Assembly: GCA_947258895.1 (NCBI GenBank)
Contig: CAMYKE010000016.1
Location: 1-10,514 of the forward strand
Direction: 5' to 3'
DNA from: an uncultured Pseudomonadales bacterium
GTDB taxonomy: Bacteria; Pseudomonadota; Gammaproteobacteria; Pseudomonadales; IMCC2047
Length of the DNA: 10,514 bases
This document shows positions 1-6,297 of the stretch, piece after piece. The notes beneath the pieces were generated by a model. The model had not been told where the DNA came from and did not search any database. It saw nothing but the letters and a program-made list of their open reading frames with translations. Numbering within the stretch: the stretch's first letter is position 1; each line of letters starts with the position of its first letter. Position numbers and translations under genes: made by a program.

Positions 1-169
1 CAGGGCGCATCTAATGAGGGACCGACCCATACGTAGATCTTACGCGAGGCGCATAATGAGATGCGTGGCAAAGTAAAAGTGACAGACTGCGAATCGGTAG
101 CGTTTGATAAAAAATTGATTCAATTAATTATTTTCAAGAAACTGATGGTGTATTGGTGACTGTGGCGGG
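1..169. other. Gene-free left edge with a short imperfect direct repeat
   Basis: I see no coding region or RNA gene here. The sequence GGCGCAT followed by AATGAG occurs twice, at 4-18 (with two extra bases between the halves) and at 48-60 (uninterrupted). The second copy also forms a weak hairpin, CGCAT (50-54) with ATGCG (61-65). The part next to the small minus-strand gene (about 110-140) is very AT-rich and contains AATTGA-T-TCAATT. Read on the minus strand this is followed by a run of T, but the palindrome has no room for a loop, so I do not call a terminator. What lies to the left is unknown. Confidence 0.4.
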
Positions 170-382
170 CTAGTCCTGCTGCTCCTTGTTGTTACAGGAT
201 TCTTCGAGTTCTGAGCAGGCCTGTTGGACCATTTCTTCCGTAATCGGCGTCACTTTGCCGTCTTTATCGATGACTGCAGCGCCATGAAAATCAATTTCCT
301 GGGAAGAAGCATCATCCGCCGTGGTGTCGTCCGTCTTGTTGGGCTTCTCCGGTTTATTATTGTTTTGCTCTGAATTTGCCAT
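170..382 (-). CDS. Small acidic conserved hypothetical protein (PA1571-like)
   Basis: A 70-residue protein in two parts. Residues 1-30 are hydrophilic and low-complexity (Asn, Lys, Asp, Thr rich) and look disordered. Residues 31-60 carry a conserved-looking segment, DFHGAAVIDKDG followed by PITEEMVQQAC and an SELEE helix end. From memory this resembles an uncharacterised family typified by Pseudomonas aeruginosa PA1571, whose locus tag lies close to that genome's gltA-sdh-suc cluster (PA1580 onward). The function is unknown. There is no signal peptide or membrane segment. I chose ATG at 382: a TTG five codons upstream (397) is also in frame, but ATG has GAG about 10 bases before it and gives a natural MANSEQ start. 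The stop is TAG at 170-172. It is a single gene on its strand, divergent from msrB. The gene call is fairly safe; the family link is recollection. Confidence 0.72.
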   Translation of the reverse strand: MANSEQNNNKPEKPNKTDDTTADDASSQEIDFHGAAVIDKDGKVTPITEEMVQQACSELEESCNNKEQQD

Positions 383-413
383 AGTAAAAGATCTCAAATA
401 GTGTCAGTCGCGT

Positions 414-442
414 AAAATATAGGGCCAGCCGGTGAAAAGCAA
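414..442 (-). promoter_or_regulatory. Weak candidate promoter for the small minus-strand gene
   Basis: Read on the minus strand, TTGCTT (437-442) is followed after 17 bases by TATTTT (414-419). An overlapping TATATT (416-421) is a better -10 but leaves only 15 bases of spacing. Only the first three bases of the -35 fit the sigma70 consensus, so this is a weak call supported mainly by its place about 30 bases upstream of the ATG at 382. Confidence 0.3.
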
Positions 443-447
443 ATTAT

Positions 448-465
448 GGCCACTAAAAAGTGGCC
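448..465. repeat. Perfect 7-bp hairpin with AAAA loop
   Basis: GGCCACT (448-454), loop AAAA (455-458), AGTGGCC (459-465). Every stem base pairs. On the minus strand it is followed by a mixed T-rich stretch rather than a clean T run, so it could be a weak terminator or a protein-binding palindrome just upstream of the candidate promoter for the small minus-strand gene. It lies in the gene-free stretch 383-732, where I see no other coding candidate. Confidence 0.55.
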
Positions 466-614
466 CGGCAGCCCTGGTTCCGTCCCTTTGATAATCGCCG
501 AGACAGCGTCGCTGCGATCTACTGTTATTACATTGCAACGTACTACTAGTTTAGGCCCTGATTCCGCCGGGTGCAAAGAGGAAGTGGCAGGGCGGTCTGA
601 GAGTTTCCGTTGCA

Positions 615-645
615 CCGACGGGTCGGCCGGGCGAACGCCCGTCGG
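615..645. repeat. GC-rich inverted repeat upstream of msrB
   Basis: CCGACGGG (615-622) pairs perfectly with CCCGTCGG (638-645) around a 15-base loop. A competing inner hairpin, CGGGCG (628-633) with CGCCCG (636-641), uses some of the same bases, so two alternative folds are possible. No T run follows on either strand, which argues against an intrinsic terminator. It sits about 50 bases upstream of the predicted msrB -10 element. Confidence 0.5.
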
Positions 646-673
646 GTCGGTCATTTGAAACCCCCGGCGAGTG

Positions 674-702
674 TCGAACTCAAGATCTCTTGCTGCTATA
701 GT
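674..702 (+). promoter_or_regulatory. Extended -10 promoter for msrB
   Basis: TGCTATAGT (694-702) fits an extended -10 element: TG, one base, then TATAGT matching five of six consensus bases. The -35 at the correct 17-base distance, TCGAAC (674-679), matches only three of six, as is common for extended -10 promoters. The predicted transcript would start near 709 and have a short leader of about 24 bases before the GTG at 733. Confidence 0.5.
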
Positions 703-732
703 GAGTTTCAACACCAGACAGAGGTACTAGCC

Positions 733-1146
733 GTGACCAAGATTGAAAAATCCGATCAGGAATGGAGTGAACAACTGACGCCCGAAGAATATCGGGTCTG
801 CCGACAGAAGGGTACGGAGCCTGCCTTCACCGGCCGCTACCATGATTGCAAGGCGCCGGGCATTTACAATTGCACTTGCTGTGGCGAACGACTGTTCGAT
901 GCCACCAGCAAATTTGACTCTGGAAGCGGTTGGCCCAGTTTTTACCAGCCGGTGGCAGCAGAAAACGTCGCGACCCGGGAGGACATGAGTCACAATATGC
1001 AACGCACGGAAGTGGTGTGTGACAACTGTGGCGCCCACCTCGGGCATGTATTCCCCGATGGCCCCGCGCCGACCGGCCTGCGCTATTGTATCAATTCAGT
1101 CGCACTGAAGCTCGAACCCGAGCCCGGTCAAAATGAAGAGACGTAA
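733..1146 (+). CDS. msrB: Peptide-methionine (R)-S-oxide reductase MsrB
   Basis: Reduces methionine-R-sulfoxide in proteins back to methionine in the cytoplasm, using thioredoxin or a similar reductant. The 137-residue length is normal for a single-domain MsrB. Zinc-binding pairs are visible as Cys47/Cys50 and Cys96/Cys99 ([12 protein letters not shown]), and the catalytic cysteine is Cys119 in RYCINS. The GWPSF motif is at 66-70. Ser65 stands where E. coli MsrB has its recycling cysteine (SGCGWPSF), so regeneration must use another cysteine (Cys23 or Cys39 are candidates) or act directly on Cys119. I chose GTG at 733 because AGAGG lies at 720-724, eight bases upstream, and the protein then begins like other MsrBs; a longer reading from ATG 610 would run back through the hairpin and promoter. 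The M16C peptidase follows 78 bases later on the same strand, possibly co-transcribed. The identification is secure. Confidence 0.96.
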   Translation: MTKIEKSDQEWSEQLTPEEYRVCRQKGTEPAFTGRYHDCKAPGIYNCTCCGERLFDATSKFDSGSGWPSFYQPVAAENVATREDMSHNMQRTEVVCDNCGAHLGHVFPDGPAPTGLRYCINSVALKLEPEPGQNEET

Positions 1147-1168
1147 ACCAGATACGCGCATGCATCCG

Positions 1169-1183
1169 GGTGCCCGGCGCACC
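1169..1183. repeat. Small hairpin between msrB and the M16C peptidase gene
   Basis: GGTGC (1169-1173) pairs with GCACC (1179-1183) around a five-base loop. It is followed by an AT-rich stretch without a T run, so it is not a good terminator and transcription may continue from msrB into the peptidase gene. Confidence 0.3.
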
Positions 1184-1224
1184 TGAATTAATAACGGCTA
1201 CCAATTGGAGGACATCTGCAGATT

Positions 1225-4179
1225 ATGAACGACCTGACGGCGCCCAAAGTGACACCACCAGCCTGCGACCCTTCCTTTCGCTGGGTTACCAGTCAATACA
1301 TCGGTTCGCTGAACCTCGAAGTCCAGCAGTACGAGCATGTCGGGACCGGCGCCGTCCACTATCATCTTGCCAGCGATAGCCCTGAGAACGTGTTCCTGGT
1401 GGCATTGCGCACCGTGCCCCACGATTCCTGCGGGGTCGCGCATATTCTGGAGCACACCGTATTGTGCGGAAGTGAGAGGTATCCGGTCCGCGACCCGTTC
1501 TTTATGATGCTGCGGCGGTCGCTCAATACCTTCATGAATGCCTTTACCAATTCGGATTGGACGGCGTATCCATTCGCCAGCCAAAACCGCAAGGATTTCT
1601 TCAACCTCCTTGACGTCTACCTGGACGCGGTGTTCTTTTCCCGTCTCGATCCGCTCGACTTTGCCCAGGAAGGTCACCGGGTGGAGTTTGCCGAGCGGGA
1701 TAATTCCGCCAGTGAACTGGTGTTTAAAGGGGTGGTGTTCAACGAGATGAAGGGTGCGATGAGTTCGCCGGTATCGGTGCTGTGGCAGACGATGACGCGT
1801 TACCTGTTTCCGCAGACCACCTATCATTACAACAGCGGTGGTGAACCGGCTGATATTCCCGACCTCAGTTACGAAGACCTGACCGATTTCTATCGCACCC
1901 ACTATCATCCCGGTAACGCCATCTTCATGACCTGTGGCAATCTGCCGGCGCAGGAACTGCAGCAACGATTTAACAGCCAGGCCCTTGCCCGATTCGGGAA
2001 GCTCGATCGCAGCATCGATGTACCCGATGAAAAACGCTATTTTGCACCGCTGCGGGTGAGCGACTACTACGCGTCCGATGAAAAGGTCGAGGAGCATACC
2101 CACCACGCGCTGGGCTGGCTGCTTGGCCCCAGCATCAACCTCTATGAACAACTGGAAGCGCATTTGCTAAGTAATGTGCTGCTTCAGGATTCGGCATCCC
2201 CGCTGCGCTATGCCCTGGAAACGTCGGATCTGGGGGCGGCCCCGTCGCCGTTATGCGGACTGGAGGATTCCAACCGTGAAATGAGCTTTGTTTGCGGTCT
2301 GGAGGGTAGCGCGCCCGAGCATGCCGAGGCTGTCGAGGCGCTGGTGCTGGATACGTTGCAAAAGGTAGCGGAAGAGGGAATAGAGCAGCCGCAATTGGAA
2401 GCGGTGTTGCACCAGCTGGAGTTGAGCCAGCGCGAGATACGGGGTGACGGGATGCCCTATGGCCTGCAGCTGATCCTGGCGGGGTTGTCCAGCACGGTGC
2501 ATCGCGGCGACCCGATCGCGATGCTCAATCTCGATCCGGTGCTGGAGCGGCTGCGCAAGGCCATCGCGGACCCCGAGTACATCAAGAACCTGGTGCAACG
2601 ATTGCTGCTGGAGAACCCGCACCGAGTCCGCTTGTCACTGGTACCGGATGCCCGGCTGGCAGAGCGCAAGCAAGAGGGCGAAGCGGCACGCCTGCGGCGT
2701 ATCAAGGAGTCGCTCACCGAGCAGGACTGCACCCGGATTATTGAGTTGAGCCACCGGCTGGAGGCGCGCCAGCAACAGCAGGATGACGAGTCCATATTGC
2801 CCAAGGTGGGTATCGAGGATATTCCGGAAAGCCTGTCAATTCCCCAGGGTAGCGAGGTGGTGACGGAAATTGCCGCACCGGTCACCTATTACACGGAAGG
2901 TACCAATGGCCTGGTGTACCAGGAGGTGATCGCCGATCTGCCTGCACTCGAACCGGAACTGCTGGATGTACTACCCTACTACTGCAACTGCCTCGTTGAA
3001 CTCGGTTGTGGAGAACACAGTTATCTGGAGATGCAAGCCAGGCAGTCTGCGGTAACCGGTGGCATTTCCGCATTTCGGCAGATAAGCGGCGCGCTCGATA
3101 ATGAGCAGGTGGTGATGGGACACCTGACCCTCTCGAGCAAGGCGCTGAATCGAAATCAGCAGGCGATGGGTGAGCTCCTGTATGAGACCTTTACCGGTAT
3201 CCGCTTTGATGAACTGGAGCGCATCCAGGATATTGTTTCTCAATTGCGGGCACGATCGGAACAGGGAGTAGTCGGGCGGGGCCATATCCTCGCGATGAGC
3301 GCTGCGGCGAGCAAGATGAGCCCGACGGCAGCTTTGGCCCATCGGTTAGGCGGCCTGGCCGGTGTTGCCAGCATCAAGGCACTGGATGCCAAGCTGCAGG
3401 ATTCCCCGGAATCGCTCCAGCGGCTCGCTGAGCAAATGGCGCAGATTCACGCCAGAGTACTCGCTGCGCCACGCCAGTTCCTGCTGGTGGGCGAAGCCGA
3501 CAGGCAGGCTGAGAATACCCAAAGCCTGGCTGCGCAGTGGCGCGATGCCGCTGTTTCCGCAGAAGGTTTTGCCGGCCTGGAACTCACGCCGGTGCGGGAG
3601 CGGGTGGCCCAGGTCTGGACGACCAATACCCAGGTAAACTTTTGTGCCAAGGCGTATCCCACGGTGCCGAAGGGACATGCCGATGCGGCACCACTGACCG
3701 TGCTGGGTGAATACCTCAAAAACGGCTATCTGCATCGGGTAATTCGCGAGCAGGGCGGCGCCTACGGCTCCTATGCGGGGCAGGACGGCGAAAGCGCATC
3801 ATTTCGCTTCAGTTCGTATCGTGATCCGCGCCTGCAGGAGACGCTTGACGACTTCGATCGGGCAGTGCAGTGGCTGCTGGACGAGAGCCATGAAGCGCGC
3901 CAGCTCGAAGAGGCGATTCTGGGTGTGATCGGTTCGCTGGATAAGCCAGGTTCGCCGGCGGGCGAGGCCAAGCGTGCATTTCATGGCAGCCTGTACGGGC
4001 GCACGCCGGCGCAGCGCCAGCAGTTTCGCCGACAAATACTCCAGGTCAGCCAGGCGGATTTGCTACGGGTGGCAGAAAACTACCTGGTTGAATCTGCGGC
4101 GAGTGTGGCCGTCGTCACCAGTTCCGAGCGCGCAGAAAAGCTGGCCGATGTTGCCGCATACGAGCGTTTTAAACTGTAA
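1225..4179 (+). CDS. M16C zinc metallopeptidase, presequence-protease (PreP/Cym1) type
   Basis: A 984-residue peptidase of the insulinase superfamily. M16C enzymes enclose short unstructured peptides in a chamber made of two halves and cut them; the organellar members clear targeting presequences. The inverted zinc motif is HILEH at 73-77 (zinc ligands His73 and His77, catalytic base Glu76). The third zinc ligand is Glu174 in NEMKG, and the spacing is nearly identical to plant PreP. The LNTFMNAFT segment near 100-108 is also typical. The C-terminal half carries the substrate-anchoring Arg841...Tyr847 pair in IREQGGAYGS. Expected order: catalytic M16 domain (about 25-240), second M16 domain (about 250-450), linker/M16C-associated region (about 480-720), final M16 domains. 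There is no signal peptide, so it should be cytoplasmic. GGAGGA at 1207-1212 lies a rather long 12-13 bases before the ATG; a CTG three codons upstream is an alternative start. The family is secure; the physiological substrate is inferred. Confidence 0.93.
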   Translation: MNDLTAPKVTPPACDPSFRWVTSQYIGSLNLEVQQYEHVGTGAVHYHLASDSPENVFLVALRTVPHDSCGVAHILEHTVLCGSERYPVRDPFFMMLRRSLNTFMNAFTNSDWTAYPFASQNRKDFFNLLDVYLDAVFFSRLDPLDFAQEGHRVEFAERDNSASELVFKGVVFNEMKGAMSSPVSVLWQTMTRYLFPQTTYHYNSGGEPADIPDLSYEDLTDFYRTHYHPGNAIFMTCGNLPAQELQQRFNSQALARFGKLDRSIDVPDEKRYFAPLRVSDYYASDEKVEEHTHHALGWLLGPSINLYEQLEAHLLSNVLLQDSASPLRYALETSDLGAAPSPLCGLEDSNREMSFVCGLEGSAPEHAEAVEALVLDTLQKVAEEGIEQPQLEAVLHQLELSQREIRGDGMPYGLQLILAGLSSTVHRGDPIAMLNLDPVLERLRKAIADPEYIKNLVQRLLLENPHRVRLSLVPDARLAERKQEGEAARLRRIKESLTEQDCTRIIELSHRLEARQQQQDDESILPKVGIEDIPESLSIPQGSEVVTEIAAPVTYYTEGTNGLVYQEVIADLPALEPELLDVLPYYCNCLVELGCGEHSYLEMQARQSAVTGGISAFRQISGALDNEQVVMGHLTLSSKALNRNQQAMGELLYETFTGIRFDELERIQDIVSQLRARSEQGVVGRGHILAMSAAASKMSPTAALAHRLGGLAGVASIKALDAKLQDSPESLQRLAEQMAQIHARVLAAPRQFLLVGEADRQAENTQSLAAQWRDAAVSAEGFAGLELTPVRERVAQVWTTNTQVNFCAKAYPTVPKGHADAAPLTVLGEYLKNGYLHRVIREQGGAYGSYAGQDGESASFRFSSYRDPRLQETLDDFDRAVQWLLDESHEARQLEEAILGVIGSLDKPGSPAGEAKRAFHGSLYGRTPAQRQQFRRQILQVSQADLLRVAENYLVESAASVAVVTSSERAEKLADVAAYERFKL

Positions 4180-4244
4180 ACGTCAGCCTGGCGAGGTTGA
4201 CAGGGATCGGCTCGCAGCGCCGCCATGGTCGCCCGAGCGGGCAA

Positions 4245-4271
4245 GAAAAAGGCCGATATTTCGGCCTCTTT
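4245..4271. terminator. Bidirectional terminator between convergent genes
   Basis: AGGCCGA (4250-4256), loop TATT, TCGGCCT (4261-4267) is a perfect 7-bp stem between the converging peptidase gene and gltA. On the minus strand it is followed by five T bases (4245-4249 on the plus strand are A), which makes a good terminator for gltA. On the plus strand the following stretch is CTTTCTGTG, weaker but usable for the peptidase transcript. Confidence 0.8.
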
Positions 4272-4294
4272 CTGTGCTGGAAATGCTGCGTGCG

Positions 4295-5572
4295 CTAGAC
4301 AGGATAATCGCGCTTCGTCTCCCCGGTGTATAGCTGGCGTGGCCGGCCGATGCGATAGGGTGAGCTCATCATCTCGTTCCAGTGACTAATCCAGCCGATG
4401 GTGCGGGAAACCGCGAATATTACGGTGAACATGCTGGTGGGAATGCCCAGGGCCTTGAGAATGATGCCGGAATAGAAATCGACATTCGGGTAGAGTTTCT
4501 TTTCAACGAAATAGGGGTCTTCCAGCGCCACCTTTTCCACTTTCTTGGCCGCTGCCAGCAGCGGGTCGTTATTGATGCCCAGCGCGGCGAGTACTTCCTC
4601 GCAGGTCTCCTGCATGACTTTGGCGCGCGGATCATAGTTTTTGTAGACCCGGTGCCCGAAGCCCATCAGGCGGAAGGAATCATCAGGGTCCTTGGCACGC
4701 GCTACGTATTCGTCGACATGGGTGTCGTCGCCGATTTCTTCCAGCATATTGAGGCAAGCCTCGTTGGCGCCGCCATGCGCCGGTCCCCACAGTGCGGCGA
4801 TACCGGCTGCAATGCAGGCGTAAGGGTTTGCGCCAGTGGAACCGGTCAATCTGACTGTGGAAGTTGACGCGTTTTGCTCGTGGTCGGCATGGAGCATGAA
4901 AATACGATCCATCGCCCTGGCGAATACCGGGTTGGCCTGGTACGGCTCACACGGCGTGCCAAACATCATGTAGAGAAAGTTTTCCGAGTAATTGAAATCG
5001 TTGCGGGGGTAGATAAAGGGCTGGCCGATGGTGTACTTGTAGGACCACGCCGCCAGGGTCGGCATCTTCGCCACCAGCCGGTGCGCGGTAATATTCCGAT
5101 GCAGGGGGTCGGTGATATCCATCGCATCATGGTAGAAGGATGCCAGCGCGCCGACCACGCCGCACATGACGGCCATCGGGTGGGCATCGCGGCGGAAGCC
5201 ATTGAAGAAGTTGCGTAGTTGCTCATGGACCATGGTGTGGCGCGAGATTGTGTGCTTGAATGTGGCTTTCTCTCTCGCATCCGGAAGCCTGCCATAATAG
5301 AGCAGGTAGCAGACTTCCAGGTAATCGGAAAGCTTCGCAAGCTGCTCGATAGGATAGCCGCGGTGCAGCAGGATCCCGGCATCGCCGTCGATGTAGGTAA
5401 TCTGGGAATCACAGGCCGCGGTGGCTCCAAATCCCGCGTCGTAAGTCCAGTAGCCATTGGCGCCCAGCGCACTGATATCTATTACGTCTGGACCGACTGT
5501 GCCGGATTTTATTGGGAGTTCTATCCGCTCATCGCTGTCATCCAGCGTTACATAGGCTTTTCTTTCCGTCAT
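4295..5572 (-). CDS. gltA: Citrate synthase, type II (NADH-sensitive class)
   Basis: Condenses oxaloacetate and acetyl-CoA to citrate, the entry step of the TCA cycle, in the cytoplasm. The 425-residue length matches the hexameric type II enzymes of Gram-negative bacteria (427 in E. coli). Catalytic residues are His266 ([11 protein letters not shown]), His307 ([14 protein letters not shown]) and Asp365 (NVDFYSG). Cys208 in FGTPCEPY corresponds to the E. coli cysteine (Cys206) tied to NADH inhibition, so allosteric control by NADH is likely. The [10 protein letters not shown] segment is at 228-237. The N-terminal beta domain (about 1-60) of type II enzymes is present. The ATG at 5572 has only a purine-rich GAGAGAGA upstream, a weak ribosome site. 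The gene runs divergently from sdhC, with its own promoter about 110 bases upstream, and ends facing the peptidase gene. The identification is secure. Confidence 0.98.
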   Translation of the reverse strand: MTERKAYVTLDDSDERIELPIKSGTVGPDVIDISALGANGYWTYDAGFGATAACDSQITYIDGDAGILLHRGYPIEQLAKLSDYLEVCYLLYYGRLPDAREKATFKHTISRHTMVHEQLRNFFNGFRRDAHPMAVMCGVVGALASFYHDAMDITDPLHRNITAHRLVAKMPTLAAWSYKYTIGQPFIYPRNDFNYSENFLYMMFGTPCEPYQANPVFARAMDRIFMLHADHEQNASTSTVRLTGSTGANPYACIAAGIAALWGPAHGGANEACLNMLEEIGDDTHVDEYVARAKDPDDSFRLMGFGHRVYKNYDPRAKVMQETCEEVLAALGINNDPLLAAAKKVEKVALEDPYFVEKKLYPNVDFYSGIILKALGIPTSMFTVIFAVSRTIGWISHWNEMMSSPYRIGRPRQLYTGETKRDYPV

Positions 5573-5685
5573 AGAGTGGTCTCTCTCGGTAACTGGTGTG
5601 GGTGGCGCAGGGCCGCATTCGGGTTCGAAAGGAGCGGGGTGATGGATAATCCCCGGCGTACGCTCCCGTCAAGTCGTGTCGCACA

Positions 5686-5713
5686 ACTATATTCTGCTGA
5701 AATAATTTGTCAA
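5686..5713 (-). promoter_or_regulatory. Sigma70-type promoter for gltA
   Basis: On the minus strand TTGACA (5708-5713, full consensus) is followed after 16 bases by TATAGT (5686-5691, five of six). Transcription would begin near 5679 and give a leader of about 107 bases. That leader contains a hairpin made of CGGGG and CCCCG (5635-5639 with 5651-5655 on the plus strand). This is the best promoter in the window by sequence match. Confidence 0.75.
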
Positions 5714-5753
5714 TTGCTGGCGGGGTTAAAACTGCTATCGAAGCTTTCGGGCG

Positions 5754-5784
5754 GCTAATATGACAATTTGATTGTCATATTAGC
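5754..5784. promoter_or_regulatory. Perfect 14-bp inverted repeat, candidate operator between gltA and sdhC
   Basis: GCTAATATGACAAT (5754-5767) and ATTGTCATATTAGC (5771-5784) are exact reverse complements separated by TTG. The repeat is centred near 5769, about 35 bases upstream of the sdhC -35 (near -72) and about 55 bases upstream of the gltA -35 (near -90). The GC content is low and no T run follows, so a transcription-factor site is more likely than a terminator. The innermost half-site, TGACAAT-N3-ATTGTCA, does not match any consensus I can name with confidence; it lacks the FNR/Anr TTGAT-N4-ATCAA and the CRP TGTGA-N6-TCACA symmetry. Confidence 0.75.
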
Positions 5785-5805
5785 GATTATTACGGGTATT
5801 TTGCC

Positions 5806-5834
5806 TTGAGTAATGCCAAACGGTTCACTACAAT
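5806..5834 (+). promoter_or_regulatory. Sigma70-type promoter for sdhCDAB
   Basis: TTGAGT (5806-5811) is followed after exactly 17 bases by TACAAT (5829-5834, five of six consensus bases). The predicted start is near 5841, leaving a leader of about 80 bases to the sdhC GTG. It is oriented away from the gltA promoter, with the inverted repeat between the two. Confidence 0.65.
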
Positions 5835-5840
5835 ACCGCA

Positions 5841-5855
5841 GATTGCAACGCAATC
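5841..5855 (+). other. First stem-loop of the sdhC leader
   Basis: GATTGC (5841-5846), loop AAC, GCAATC (5850-5855) is a perfect 6-bp stem located at the predicted transcription start. A hairpin at the extreme 5' end of an mRNA can protect it from decay; that role is an inference. Confidence 0.45.
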
Positions 5856-5861
5856 CCACGC

Positions 5862-5898
5862 CGCACGGGTCATACCGGTGCGCTCGCTTTTCCTTTTT
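5862..5898 (+). other. Second stem-loop of the sdhC leader followed by T-rich tract
   Basis: CGCACGGGT (5862-5870) and ACCGGTGCG (5874-5882) pair at eight of nine positions around a CAT loop. Five bases later come TTTT (5888-5891) and TTTTT (5894-5898). The shape resembles an imperfect intrinsic terminator ahead of the operon, or a structured leader whose single-stranded U-rich part could bind Hfq or a small RNA. The gap between stem and T run and the CC break make an efficient terminator doubtful. Confidence 0.4.
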
Positions 5899-5922
5899 CA
5901 CCGATTGGGGCGATAGAAAATA

Positions 5923-6297
5923 GTGAACGACAATAGACCTGTCAATCTCGACCTTTTTACCATTAAACAGCCACTGCCGGCGATTGCTTCTATTCTACAT
6001 CGTATCTCCGGCGTAATTCTCTTTGTCGGCATTGCCGTATTGATCTATTTCTGGGACCAGTCACTCGCGTCCCCGGCCGGGTTTGCGGAGGTGCAGCAGA
6101 CGCTGGCCAACCCCCTTGCGAAATTCGTCCTGTGGGGCGTGGTGTCGGTGCTGCTGTATCACCTGGTAGCTGGTATAAAGCATTTGATTATGGATTTCGG
6201 AATCGGGGAGACCCTGGAAGGCGGGATTTTTGCCGCCAAACTTGTGATCGGCATTTCAGTGGTACTCATTCTATTCGCAGGGGTTTGCATATGGTAA
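5923..6297 (+). CDS. sdhC: Succinate dehydrogenase cytochrome b556 subunit SdhC
   Basis: One of two inner-membrane anchors of complex II; with SdhD it holds heme b and the ubiquinone site. The 124 residues contain three membrane spans (about 28-45, 65-88 and 104-123). The SILHRISG signature gives Ser23 and Arg27, matching the E. coli quinone-site residues Ser27 and Arg31. In YHLVAGIKHLIMDFG, His80 matches the E. coli heme ligand His84 and His87 its neighbour His91. The start is GTG at 5923 (reading NDNRPVNLDL); the nearest ribosome site is a GGGG at 5907-5910, 12 bases away and weak, so translation may be modest. It is the first gene of the operon and overlaps sdhD by seven bases. The identification is secure. 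Confidence 0.96.
   Translation: MNDNRPVNLDLFTIKQPLPAIASILHRISGVILFVGIAVLIYFWDQSLASPAGFAEVQQTLANPLAKFVLWGVVSVLLYHLVAGIKHLIMDFGIGETLEGGIFAAKLVIGISVVLILFAGVCIW

Noticed and set aside
115..140. AT-rich palindrome with T run as a terminator for the small minus-strand gene
   Set aside because: The palindrome arms AATTGA and TCAATT are separated by one base, so no proper loop can form, and the stem has almost no GC.
446..658. A 70-codon plus-strand open frame before msrB
   Set aside because: No ribosome site, atypical composition, and it overlaps two inverted repeats. No resemblance to a known family.
394..714. A 106-codon minus-strand open frame upstream of the small acidic gene
   Set aside because: It runs through both hairpins and the msrB promoter, has no recognisable domain, and ends inside the start region of the next gene. 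I treat it as chance.
1198..2163. A 321-codon open frame on the minus strand
   Set aside because: It lies fully antisense to the N-terminal catalytic domain of the M16C peptidase, has no recognisable family and no ribosome site. It is a typical antisense shadow in GC-rich coding DNA.
5646..5672. Second gltA promoter using TTGACG and GATTAT on the minus strand
   Set aside because: Spacing is only 15 bases and the -10 matches four of six; the promoter at 5686-5713 is clearly better.
5219..5758. A 179-codon plus-strand open frame across the gltA start and promoter
   Set aside because: Most of it is antisense to gltA, and the rest covers the gltA leader and promoter. No domain is recognisable.
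5768..5782. FNR/Anr box within the gltA-sdhC palindrome (TTGAT start at 5769)
   Set aside because: The left half fits TTGAT, but the right half reads ATATT instead of ATCAA, and it does not share the symmetry axis of the palindrome.
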